Shown here piece after piece: positions 54,554 to 61,625 of a stretch of 61,625 nt of DNA. The notes beneath the pieces were generated by a model. That model did no database searches, was not told where the DNA came from, and saw nothing but the letters and a program-made list of their open reading frames with translations. Source of the DNA: Rhodocyclus tenuis (GTDB taxonomy: Bacteria; Pseudomonadota; Gammaproteobacteria; Burkholderiales; Rhodocyclaceae); NCBI RefSeq assembly GCF_014197755.1, contig NZ_JACIGE010000008.1:138643-200267 (forward strand). The letters are read 5' to 3'. Each line of letters starts with the position of its first letter. The stretch's first letter is position 1. A program made the position numbers and the translations under genes.

Positions 54554-55056
54554 TTTTTACCCCATGGGCTTTGGAAATATATAATAATATTTTCAAGACT
54601 ATTCGGACGGAGGCGCCAATGCGCGACAAAACCCCGGATTCTATCCGTGAAAAGTGACGATCAAAAGTTGATCAGCTCATCTAAACTCCACCAAAGTTCT
54701 CGGCCAGTTGCGTAAGGTGGAGCTATCGTTTCCTTCACGGCTTAAGCGTCGAACGACGCTAACTTCTATTGGTTCTCGTGCTGACCAGACTTCATGGCGC
54801 CAGCTATGCCGCACCACGAGTGGCGACGTAATTGAGCTCGAACGACCATCGCGGAGGCGGGCGCCCGTCGTTCGGCCAACACTTGTCAATATGATATTCT
54901 AGCCCAACGGCCACAAGCGCTGCATCGCGGTTGTTCGTCGGCGAGGCGCTAGTCACTCCCGCAGCGCTTCATCGCGGCCATGTCGCCAAGCGGTTCGACG
55001 ACCACGCGTATCGATATCATGACAATCGCGTGAAGTGTCTCCCGTGCGACACCAGT
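54554..55056. other. Intergenic island DNA, no gene seen
   Basis: About 500 bp with only short overlapping frames on both strands (64-70 codons) and no ribosome sites or recognisable sequence. The left part is AT-rich (runs such as AATATATAATAATATT near 54578) and could hold the promoter of the minus-strand gene at 54125. Confidence 0.5.
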
Positions 55057-55809
55057 TCAGACCTCTGCCCGCTCATCCCAAAGCGCAATCATCCGCATCA
55101 CCGGCAAGGTCTGCACCGCCAGCGGCGCACATCCGAGCTTCCCGAGCATCTTGTCGGCTTCAGCGATGAGCTTCACCACCTGTGCGCGGATCCCGCTGAA
55201 CATGGGCATCGCTCGCAGGCAATCGACCGCCTGCATCAGCCCTTGGGTGTCGCGCTGCTTCGCCCGCTCAATCAGCAGCGCCTCCCAGGCAAGATACCGT
55301 TCCGGCGTCAGGCGCCAGGTCGATGTCGTCACCGTCTTCGACTTCCCGCCGGATTTCACCACCTTCGCCAGTTGCACCAGTTCATAGTGGAGATAGCGCA
55401 GCCGTCCTCGTGCGGTTCGGCTGTCGAACACGGCAGCAGGGGCCGCCGTCCCTTCGGCCAAGCCCGCCTTGCCAGCCGTCGACAGCATCCACCACGCGAC
55501 GGGCTGCGCAGTCGTCATCGTGTCGGCAGCGCCACCTGCGGCCTCCTCGCTGTCGAGTGCCGCCGCCTCTACCTGCCGCGGCGCCGGACTCAGGCACAGA
55601 TGCACGCTGGCACGGCCGCACTGCTTGCGATACGCCCGCGCCGGCGCGTCGGCACGCAGGGCGTAGTCTGACCATTTCAGAATGAAGCGGGCGAGCTTTT
55701 CCCGTGGAATCCGGTCAGCGCACCAGAAGAAATGGCCGTGACGCACCTGACGCTGGATGTGCTGCATCAGCGCCGTCTGATTTCGGGGAATACGGATTGG
55801 CTTGTCCAT
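55057..55809 (-). CDS. Hypothetical island protein
   Basis: A 250-aa protein not recognised with certainty. It begins IRIPRNQTALMQHIQRQVRH and continues GHFFWCADRIPREKLARFILKW, then an alanine-rich middle (about 75-130) and a helical C-terminal half (RLRYLHYELVQLAKVV; TWRLTPERYLAWEALLIERAKQ). It is cytoplasmic by composition. G/C-biased codon use indicates a true gene. It lies just left of the hairpin-rich non-coding region; a link to that region is unproven. Confidence 0.65.
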   Translation of the reverse strand: MDKPIRIPRNQTALMQHIQRQVRHGHFFWCADRIPREKLARFILKWSDYALRADAPARAYRKQCGRASVHLCLSPAPRQVEAAALDSEEAAGGAADTMTTAQPVAWWMLSTAGKAGLAEGTAAPAAVFDSRTARGRLRYLHYELVQLAKVVKSGGKSKTVTTSTWRLTPERYLAWEALLIERAKQRDTQGLMQAVDCLRAMPMFSGIRAQVVKLIAEADKMLGKLGCAPLAVQTLPVMRMIALWDERAEV

Positions 55810-56095
55810 CAGTGGAAACTCCAGCGTGTCGTTGCTCGTGCAGACGTATAGCGCGAGAGATCAGCGCTGGCGCGCGACAATGGCTTTGGCATGAGTCGGG
55901 CGTGGCGACGACGCCTTTCACGGCGGCTGGAACACCGATGGCGCCAATTCAATGCGACTGGCGTCTCAGTGAACAATGAACTGGGTTGTAGCGTGAGACA
56001 CGACCGCCGGTCGGCGCGACCGGCGCCGACTCCTCACCCGTCGCGACCGCGACGCGACAGGTCGGCGCCAAACGCGCTATACGCTCGCAAGGTCA

Positions 56096-56228
56096 CACTT
56101 TTGTGAGAGACAAAAGTGCGGCGACGGTGCGCCAACACCGAGTCAAGCTTGCTTGACAGCAGGGGCGCGCCAACGCCCTCGCTGTCTCGTTCTATCTTCG
56201 CAGTGCGAAGAGCCTTTGCCAAAAGGCT
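56096..56228. repeat. Five consecutive perfect hairpins
   Basis: In 133 bp: 56096-56118 (9-bp arms, 5-nt loop), 56142-56157 (7-bp arms, 2-nt loop), 56155-56186 (GACAGC/GCTGTC arms with an inner GGGCG/CGCCC), 56196-56210 (7-bp arms around one base) and 56211-56228 (7-bp arms, 4-nt loop). They do not carry T-tracts and differ in sequence, so they are not repeats of one unit. They may be the start of the structured RNA that follows, or protein-binding sites. Confidence 0.75.
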
Positions 56229-56267
56229 AGTTGTGTGGCGCCGCATGCTCGTAATGGAGCTCGTGCG

Positions 56268-57243
56268 GTGCGAGGGGGAGTCAGCGAACTAATCCCGGAA
56301 GATTCTTTCCGGCCAATCTCGCTGATTTATCCCATACCGCCCCGATCAGAAGGTTGGGGAGGCCGGTGCGAACGCGAGCCGGATCGGGGGCGGAAATGCC
56401 TCCAGGTCCTGACGATATGATAAAAGAGTGAGAGTCTCTTCTCGGGTGACGCGGGCAACCGCGTAACCGATGCTGGACAGGATGGCTGCGATACCGCATG
56501 ACCGTAAGGCATGCCTCGGCAGGATGGTGCAAGTGCGCCAGACCGGCCGGGCGAGCGTGTTGGTGAAACGGGGGCACCCGTCGAGCCACAAGCCGCGCTG
56601 AGAGCTTAAACCTGTAAATGAACCCGTGAATAACGGGAGCTTCCAGAAAGTGCAAGAGCTGTTTAGGGCCTACAGTGCCTGGAACACGATGGAAGCCGCA
56701 TGCAATCATTCAAGTGCAGGAGTAAGGCAGGGCCTCCCCGGTTCTCCCGCCCGAAACACGGTAACCAGCCCGTAACTTGAACGCATGAGGTGAGTCGGCA
56801 GCGGTCTGCATGTACGTAAGAAATCGTCTAAGCGGTGCGAAATGCGCTCGGGGGATCGTTGGGGTGGTACCCGACGGTGCGGAGGTAACGACTCCGAAAA
56901 ATCCTGAGAGTGTATGAGCGAGTCTTTTCGACTGTGACGTCTGGGGTCAATCCCGGATCGAGTTGTGAAGACGACACAACGTAAAGTAGGACGGCTGACG
57001 GTGGCACCGTCGGCAGCAAGCAAAACTCATCCGCTTGGCGGCGAGATGAGCTTCGACAACCCCTTGGCGGGGGTTGGTCGACACTGCATGCGAGGAGACT
57101 CGCGTGTTTTTCAGAGAGCAGTGGTACTGCTCTCGGCGATGCCGTCGGTCCTTAGCAAGGATTGATTGGCTTCGCTCCTGAGAAAATATTCATTGGTGCC
57201 GAACTCTCGGCAGTTTCTCTCAAAAACCCCTTTTCGGAGGGGT
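56268..57243 (+). ncRNA. Candidate large structured non-coding RNA (possibly group II intron-like)
   Basis: About 0.97 kb without a credible protein gene but dense in perfect stems: 56450-56463 (5 bp, GCAA loop), 56623-56637, 56997-57011, 57026-57050, 57053-57081 (nested), 57090-57103 (5 bp, GAGA loop) and 57114-57134 (9 bp, 3-nt loop). Two loops are GNRA tetraloops only when the plus strand is read, so the RNA is probably plus-sense. It begins GTGCGAG, like the 5' end of many bacterial group II introns, and it ends at the terminator at 57226-57243. No domain V hairpin or intron-encoded protein was found, so it is either an ORF-less or decayed intron or another large RNA class. The left boundary is uncertain. 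Confidence 0.45.
57226..57243. terminator. Bidirectional intrinsic terminator
   Basis: ACCCCT (57226-57231) pairs with AGGGGT (57238-57243). On the minus strand the stem is followed directly by TTTTT, ending the cold-shock/RT operon. On the plus strand it is followed by GTTTGTTTT, ending the structured region. The two units thus converge here. Confidence 0.75.
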
Positions 57244-57418
57244 GTTTGTTTTGCGTGCACTACGCTCGGCGAGCCTTAAATCCTGGAGTCACGCCTTAAA
57301 TAGATCGCCCGCGACCAGCCGACTTCGACGAAAGCCATCCTCTCGCCGTTACAGCAGTTTCATTCATTGTGAAATAACGGTGTGCCATTGGCTAGTCTAG
57401 GTGCAAGAGTATCGTTTC

Positions 57419-57640
57419 CTATCCGATTTTTTTTACCATAAGCGCTTTCGGCTTTCCGTTTCGCTCTCCTATGGAAAATTCAACCTTATCGCCTTCAAAC
57501 AAAGAAGCGTCGCGATCGTCAAGAACAATATCTAGGAAATGAAAAAATATATCCCGTCCCTTTTCTCGGGTTATAAATCCAAATCCTTTAAGAGGGTAGA
57601 AGACTTTAACAACGCCAGCCTCTCTCGGTTGTTCGTGCAT
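57419..57640 (-). CDS. Cold-shock-domain protein, retron accessory candidate
   Basis: A 73-aa single-domain protein with the RNA-binding motifs of CSD proteins: RNP1-like KGFGFI (18-23) and RNP2-like DIFFHF (30-35). It would bind single-stranded DNA or RNA. It starts six bases after the reverse transcriptase stop, with GAGGAA inside the end of that gene as ribosome site, so the two are co-translated. From memory, CSD proteins are among the accessory proteins reported with some retron types, which fits this position. Compared with CspA it has an altered N-terminus (MHEQPREAGVVKVFYPLKG) and lacks the usual NxxKGFGFI spacing residues. Confidence 0.85.
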   Translation of the reverse strand: MHEQPREAGVVKVFYPLKGFGFITREKGRDIFFHFLDIVLDDRDASLFEGDKVEFSIGERNGKPKALMVKKIG

Positions 57641-57646
57641 TGCAGA

Positions 57647-58828
57647 CTATTCCTCGGAAAGCTCTCTTAGGCAGTGTTTGGGAGGGTTCTGTTTTAGGAG
57701 CGACCGAAGGAAATTTGCTTTCTTTTTGTCGGAGCGTCCCAGTATCGACAAGTGATACATTAGTTGATAATACCGCTTCGTATAGGACAGAGTTTCCTTT
57801 CTGAGGCCCTTCTTGGCCGAAAATCGGTAGCAGATCTTCGTCAATTTGCCAGCGTATTCTTTGCTGTACTCAGGTAAGTTTTCATTTAATATCAATCGAT
57901 ATTGCTTGCCCTGAGTGTGGCCCAGTCGGCTAATTAGAGCGACCGATCCCGATACGGAGTTGTGTCGGTCATGAAATTCTCCTAGCGTTTTGTGTCCTGC
58001 CTCATGCTCTTTCTTACAACGGTGAACCGCTGCTCTAATTTTGTTGCGAGCTTCTCTAGATATACGAGGGTGCCCCCTATCGATCCACAAGCCCGTTACA
58101 ATGACGTTTGCCCCCGGCGTGCTAGTGGTGCAAACTTTTAGTTTTCCTCTGTGAAGCTCAAGCCCCTTGCTGGCGGTAAATCCCTTTATTTTTCTAATGA
58201 TCCACTCCTGCTCGTTTTTGTCCAAAACGACGGGCGAGCTTACTGTGATATCGTCAATTAATCGAGTATAGATAAGACCTTTTCTTCTCAATTCGGTAAC
58301 TAGTTTGTGCTCGTTGTTGTAAAAGACGAGATTGGCTAGGTAGCTGCTGGTCGGGGCGCCTTGTGGTAGCGAGTTATCTAGAGTGGTTAATGCAACCAAA
58401 ACAGCAGTGACATCGTCCGAGAATCGAAAGAGATACTTGAATATTTCTTTTACGTTGCTTTCCGTCACCGAAGGATAGAAATTCTTAATGTCGGCGGCAA
58501 CGACCGTCTTTCCATTAGAGTGCGCTCTTGCATTACTCACGAAGTCACGAGGATTTGTAGCGTCTTTTATAGATCCTTGAAGGTACTCTGGGAACTCACA
58601 AAGTGAAAAAATACGGGAGTTAATCCGTTTTTGAATGGCTTTTAAGATTGGTTTTGGGGGCTTGATTTGACGAGCCCCGCCGCTCTTCTTTTCGATTTCG
58701 AAAAACGTATAGTAGTCTGCTACGTGGTTCGAGATGTGTTTGAGGATAGGCTCGTCGCAACTCAGCGCACTAGAGAGTGCCTCTAGCGAGCGAATTGGAG
58801 AGCCTCGGTATGTAACCTGTAATGGCAT
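57647..58828 (-). CDS. Retron-type reverse transcriptase
   Basis: The 393-aa protein has the conserved RT blocks: the NAxxH motif of retron RTs (NARAH, 99-103), motif A with Asp113 (VVAADIKNFYPSV), motif B/QGAP (LPQGAPTSSYLANLVF), motif C with Asp192-Asp193 (YTRLIDDITVS) and the retron VTG (NVIVTGLWID, 244-246). The catalytic box reads LIDD rather than the common YADD. There is no X domain or endonuclease domain of group II intron proteins. It is longer than the typical 310-330 residues because of a basic C-terminal helical region (about 300-390). Retron RTs copy part of a neighbouring RNA into multicopy single-stranded DNA, usually as part of anti-phage systems. Codons are AT-rich compared with the backbone. 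Confidence 0.9.
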   Translation of the reverse strand: MPLQVTYRGSPIRSLEALSSALSCDEPILKHISNHVADYYTFFEIEKKSGGARQIKPPKPILKAIQKRINSRIFSLCEFPEYLQGSIKDATNPRDFVSNARAHSNGKTVVAADIKNFYPSVTESNVKEIFKYLFRFSDDVTAVLVALTTLDNSLPQGAPTSSYLANLVFYNNEHKLVTELRRKGLIYTRLIDDITVSSPVVLDKNEQEWIIRKIKGFTASKGLELHRGKLKVCTTSTPGANVIVTGLWIDRGHPRISREARNKIRAAVHRCKKEHEAGHKTLGEFHDRHNSVSGSVALISRLGHTQGKQYRLILNENLPEYSKEYAGKLTKICYRFSAKKGLRKETLSYTKRYYQLMYHLSILGRSDKKKANFLRSLLKQNPPKHCLRELSEE

Positions 58829-58849
58829 TTAAGATTTAATGGCGAAGGG

Positions 58850-59035
58850 TTAGCTTACGAGGTGGCTGATGATGTCATTTGCCACTACGCTTGCCCAACC
58901 AATCAGGGCGAAAACTCGTGCAACACAAGCAATCCCCAACTGAAAACTCAGGTCGGCCCGCATCAAGCTCACGTGAGATTCCACTCCACGAGAGACGCTG
59001 CATTTCCAGTAAGAAAAGTTAATCAGAAAGTACAT
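58850..59035 (-). CDS. Small hydrophobic protein, candidate retron effector
   Basis: A 61-aa protein (MYFLINFSYWKC at the start; a hydrophobic stretch LGIACVARVFALIGWASVV at about 33-51). It has a strong AAGGAG ribosome site eight bases before its ATG and ends 21 bp before the RT start, so it looks like the first gene of the operon. One clear membrane helix and a weaker N-terminal hydrophobic segment are visible. Small membrane proteins serve as toxins in some retrons; that role here is inference. No family was recognised. Confidence 0.55.
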   Translation of the reverse strand: MYFLINFSYWKCSVSRGVESHVSLMRADLSFQLGIACVARVFALIGWASVVANDIISHLVS

Positions 59036-59044
59036 TTCAGTTCT

Positions 59045-59365
59045 CCTTGGTAATCCCTGATTTTCGCGTTGTCAACTTGCAACGCACAAAAACCAAGGCG
59101 CCTGTACAAAGAACTGAGACTTCCCACAAGGAGCGGTAAATACAACCTGCCTGAGTTTTCCTTCGCCACCAATTTCGCCTAACAGCCGTCGCGTTAGGTT
59201 CGATGCCGATCCTGGCGTTCGCCTAGAAGCTGCTAATCGCCCGGCATGCCGGTAGAGACCCCTAAGGATCGTTGAATGTTAAGACACACTCAACGCGGAC
59301 GCTCCCCGTTCGTTTCTTACTGTAAATTTTTTAAGAGCAGCTTGCGGCCAGATGAACCATCTGGT
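59045..59365 (-). ncRNA. Candidate retron non-coding RNA (msr-msd) or structured leader
   Basis: This untranslated stretch between the promoter and the small hydrophobic gene is where a retron RNA should lie. Read on the minus strand, it shows CCAGAT/ATCTGG near its start, CGTTGA/TCAACG, CCGGCATGCCGG, GGCG-AA-CGCC, CCTAAC/GTTAGG, and a nested pair CCTTGGT/ACCAAGG (59092-59098 with 59045-59051) around GCGTTG/CAACGC. A possible a1/a2 pairing is CGCGTTG (59291-59297) with CAACGCG (59065-59071), about 230 nt apart, a size normal for retrons. I could not identify the branching G or a long msd stem, so boundaries are tentative. Confidence 0.4.
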
Positions 59366-59371
59366 TTGCAT

Positions 59372-59400
59372 AGGCTATTCGAGTTGGGGCCGGCTGTCAA
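59372..59400 (-). promoter_or_regulatory. Candidate promoter of the retron operon
   Basis: On the minus strand a perfect TTGACA (59395-59400) is followed by exactly 17 bp and TAGCCT (59372-59377) as -10. Transcription would start near 59365 and run through the candidate RNA into the small protein, RT and CSD genes. Confidence 0.55.
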
Positions 59401-59727
59401 TATGCAATAGGGCTGGCATGTTACGCAATAGACAGGTGTCAGAAAAATGGACAAAAGTGTAAACAAGCCGCTGCCGGTTGCTCCATTGTAAACTTTTGGA
59501 GAAAATGTTCTGCAGCTAATGGTGGCGATGAGTCTGGCGAGGACTTGTCAGCGCATTTGCTGAACTACGATCGAAGCACATTCGGCTCGTGATGATCACC
59601 GGCGGCGGCGGATGCCGTGACTTGGTTTGAGCTAGATCAAGTGGAGATGCCGTCTCGCCAGTCGGATAGTCCTTCCGCTGTCGTGCTGCGAGTGGCAATC
59701 TGTGAGTTTTTCCTTGGCGGCCGCTAT
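59401..59727. other. Gap between retron promoter and integrase, no gene seen
   Basis: About 330 bp. A 71-codon minus-strand frame (59516-59731) overlaps the integrase end and has no family-like sequence. The stretch separates the retron operon from the integrase gene; both are transcribed leftward. Confidence 0.5.
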
Positions 59728-61431
59728 TCACCGCGCAGGCGCCGGCCTCACGCGTTTTGGTGTCGCGTCGGCGCCGATCTTCGCGAACCTCCCGGCCGGC
59801 ACGATTGCCGGCAGCCGCTCCGGCGGCACGATCTTCGCCATCAATCCGGCGGGCACGTCGATTCGCCTTCCCTTGCCATAGCGTCCGCCGACGGTACCGG
59901 GTTCGTGGCCGCAGATCTGGTCAATGGCGGAATCGTCCATGCGGGCATTGCGGCAGAGGTCTTTGAACAGGTGCCGGAAGCTGTGAAAGACTTTCGACTT
60001 GGCGGTGATCCCGAGTTTCGACAGGTAACGCCCGTACCACTGCGAATACGCCTTGCTCTGCACCTCGTTGTCGCACTTGACCTTCGGGAACAGGCGTCCG
60101 GAGCAGGTCTTGACGTAGTCGAGCAGTCCCGCCGCGATCAGGTCGGGGTGGAGCGGTACGTCGCGATCCGCCGAGTTCTCGTTCTTGCCGTCCTCGGTGT
60201 GGATGTAGTGATTGCCCTTGGCGTCGGTGTGGATGTAGTGATTGCCCTTGGCGTCGGTGTGGAACTGGCTCGTTTTGAGCAGCGCGATTTCCTCAAGACG
60301 CATGCCGGTCAGGTAGGCAATCGCCGGTATCCACGCTGCCGCTTCACCTCCACCGCCGAGCGGCCGAAAACCCACGGTGTAGATCGGCGCCCCGAAAATG
60401 GTCACGAGTTCCTCGTCGCTGAACGGCTGGCGTTTCTGGTCGGCCTTGCCGCGCTTGGCCTGCTTGATCTTGATGTTGGCGAAGGGGTTGTGCGGCAGAT
60501 ACTTCGCGTATTCGGCGCTGTTGCTGCCGGCGCTGATCAGCGTGCCGACGAAGCCGATCTTGTTGGCGACGGTCGAGGCGGCCAGCGACTTCTCCTGCAT
60601 CAGGAAGTCGCGGTATTCGAGAACGTCTTCGCGCGTCACCGCGTTTGGCGCGGCCGGGCAGAAGTCGGCGAACAGTTTCATGGCCGCCAGGTAAGCGTTG
60701 GTGGTGTTCTCGCGGCGATCGCACTCCTTGACCCACACGTCGTAGAGTCCCTGCCAGGTCATCGGCGCCTCGGCCGCTGCGGCGGCCTTGGGGGCGTTCT
60801 GGACTTCGAACTGACTGGGGAGCACCGCTTCGCTCGCCGCATCGACCACCGTGCCGCGCTGGCGGGCTGCCATGCCTTCGTAGGCCTGAAGGGTGGACTC
60901 GGTCATGACGTAGGCCAGACGGCGCCAGTCCTCGGGCGAGAACTCGGGCTGGTAGCCGCGACCGAAGAGCATCATCCGCGTCGACGCGATCATCGGCTCG
61001 ACGTCGTCCATCGCCAGCTGACGGCGCAGGGCCACGAGGCCGGCATCGATGTGCTGCCCATATTCCTCGAACTCGGCGCGATCCATCCCGGCTATACGGG
61101 TACTGCGGTCGGTTTCGAGTAGGGCGGCACGCGTCAGGTTGCCGAACTGCGTTTCGATCTCGGGCGTGACCTGCGTCAGCGTGACGAACTCGGTGCGCTT
61201 GATGCCCTTGCGTGAGAAGGGATCGACGGGCACGTTGTCGAGTTTGGCGCGCGCCTCGGCGAGCAGGTTGTCGGCGTCGACCGCGTAGCGTTTGCATTCG
61301 CGGACGGCGCGGACGTAATCGTGACCGAGGGACTTCTTGATTTCGCGCCGGCCGAGGAATGGGCGTAGTTCGGGCGGGACGCCCTGGCGGAAGTAGTAGG
61401 TGTTGTCTTTGTGGGTCAGGTACGCGGGCAT
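59728..61431 (-). CDS. Tyrosine recombinase (island integrase)
   Basis: The 567-aa integrase has an N-terminal DUF6538-like segment (YLTHKDNTYYFRQGVPPELRPFLG), a core-binding domain (about 230-330; WQGLYDVWVKECDRRENTTN) and a catalytic domain with all residues: R in YLTGMRLEEIALL, HxxR in HSFRHLFKDLC, later H in ICGHEPGT and the tyrosine in GRYGKG. Residues of a 10-aa unit (DAKGNHYIHT) are duplicated in tandem between the first arginine and the HxxR box. The ATG at 61431 is chosen because the preceding 21 residues are not conserved. It begins 100 bp from tRNA-Asp and is the likely driver of excision between the two 18-bp att copies. Confidence 0.92.
   Translation of the reverse strand: MPAYLTHKDNTYYFRQGVPPELRPFLGRREIKKSLGHDYVRAVRECKRYAVDADNLLAEARAKLDNVPVDPFSRKGIKRTEFVTLTQVTPEIETQFGNLTRAALLETDRSTRIAGMDRAEFEEYGQHIDAGLVALRRQLAMDDVEPMIASTRMMLFGRGYQPEFSPEDWRRLAYVMTESTLQAYEGMAARQRGTVVDAASEAVLPSQFEVQNAPKAAAAAEAPMTWQGLYDVWVKECDRRENTTNAYLAAMKLFADFCPAAPNAVTREDVLEYRDFLMQEKSLAASTVANKIGFVGTLISAGSNSAEYAKYLPHNPFANIKIKQAKRGKADQKRQPFSDEELVTIFGAPIYTVGFRPLGGGGEAAAWIPAIAYLTGMRLEEIALLKTSQFHTDAKGNHYIHTDAKGNHYIHTEDGKNENSADRDVPLHPDLIAAGLLDYVKTCSGRLFPKVKCDNEVQSKAYSQWYGRYLSKLGITAKSKVFHSFRHLFKDLCRNARMDDSAIDQICGHEPGTVGGRYGKGRRIDVPAGLMAKIVPPERLPAIVPAGRFAKIGADATPKRVRPAPAR
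60195..60254. repeat. 30-bp tandem duplication inside the integrase
   Basis: Two identical 30-bp units (60195-60224 and 60225-60254, beginning CGGTGTGGATGTAG) are followed by 8 bp of a third. The period is a multiple of three, so the frame is kept and ten residues are added. Confidence 0.95.
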
Positions 61432-61530
61432 CGCTTGTCCTTGAGGACCGCGGTTTGTACCCTTCCTTTGTACCCTGTGCCGCCTTGGGGTCATTAATTA
61501 TCTCTTAATAATCAACGACGTAAGGCGATG

Positions 61531-61548
61531 TTGGCGGAGTGGACGGGA
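61531..61548. repeat. Right attachment site (3' end of tRNA-Asp)
   Basis: The 18-bp core is identical to 50643-50660. It covers the CCA, discriminator, 3' acceptor strand and part of the T stem of tRNA-Asp, so integration preserves the tRNA. Confidence 0.9.
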
Positions 61549-61608
61549 CTCGAACCCGCGACCCCCGGCGTGACAGGCCGGTATTCTAACCAACTGAACT
61601 ACCACTCC
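61532..61608 (-). tRNA. tRNA-Asp (anticodon GTC)
   Basis: A full 77-nt cloverleaf on the minus strand: acceptor GGAGTGG/CCACTCC, D arm GTTCAGTTGGTTAGAA, anticodon loop CTGTCAC with anticodon GTC (complement 61572-61574), T arm GCGGG-TTCGAGT-CCCGT, discriminator G and encoded CCA. It is the integration target of the island to its left. Confidence 0.95.
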
Positions 61609-61625
61609 GCGTGGCCGATCCGGGA

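Noticed and set aside
56268-57243. Definite group II intron
   Set aside because: The GTGCG start and heavy structure fit, but no domain V hairpin, no domain VI and no intron-encoded protein were found, so only a candidate structured RNA is reported.
57647-58828. Group II intron maturase as identity of the RT
   Set aside because: It lacks the X/maturase and endonuclease regions, and carries the NAxxH and VTG motifs of retron RTs.
59177-59199. Integron attC-like core pair GCCTAAC and GTTAGGT
   Set aside because: The two cores are only 9 bp apart, too close for an attC site, and there is no second pair, integrase IntI or cassette. They are better seen as a small hairpin in the candidate retron leader.
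60195-60254. Possible CRISPR-like direct repeats
   Set aside because: The two 30-bp units are directly adjacent without spacers and lie in frame inside the integrase gene. No CRISPR array or cas gene was seen in the window.

Overview
The window is high-GC DNA that reads as a betaproteobacterial chromosome, most like Rhodocyclales. This rests on gene content (FtsK, LolA, RarA, SerS in a row; DapC/DapD/PilU/DapE/PrmB; MsrAB; OmpR/EnvZ; TonB/PepSY iron uptake) and on codon use strongly biased to G/C at third positions. No rRNA is present, so the genus is inference.

Layout. (1) 1-7230 is the right end of a genomic island: the 3' part of an RTX protein gene, its HlyD-type secretion adaptor, an IS3-family element, and a tyrosine integrase that has lost its catalytic C-terminus. 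The island ends in a 45-nt copy of the 3' half of tRNA-His, which is the attachment-site signature. (2) 7230-50330 is mostly backbone: a Crp/Fnr regulator, ftsK-lolA-rarA-serS, mltF, tRNA-Ser(CGA), an ECF sigma/anti-sigma/TonB-receptor iron-uptake cluster with inner-membrane helpers, a PhoU-like/Pit phosphate pair, ispD-ispF, an HD-GYP protein, envZ/ompR, the lysine/DAP genes with pilU and prmB, mfd, greB, htpG, a DNA glycosylase, a three-domain methionine sulfoxide reductase and an M48 protease. (3) 50330-61548 is a second island in the 3' end of tRNA-Asp. It is bounded by an 18-bp direct repeat (50643-50660 and 61531-61548) and carries an intact integrase beside the tRNA. A decayed copy of a related integrase lies just outside its left end, which suggests tandem island accretion.

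The most interesting content is in the tRNA-Asp island. On the minus strand there is a retron-like operon: a candidate non-coding RNA leader behind a TTGACA promoter, a 61-aa hydrophobic protein, a retron-type reverse transcriptase (NAxxH and VTG motifs, catalytic box LIDD) and a cold-shock-domain protein. It ends at a bidirectional terminator. Converging on the same terminator from the plus strand is about 1 kb of protein-free DNA packed with perfect hairpins, several with GNRA loops. It looks like a large structured RNA, possibly a group II intron relative or remnant, preceded by a cluster of five more perfect hairpins. Two insertion sequences with clean target duplications (IS1595 and IS5 families) and three unidentified proteins fill the rest of the island.
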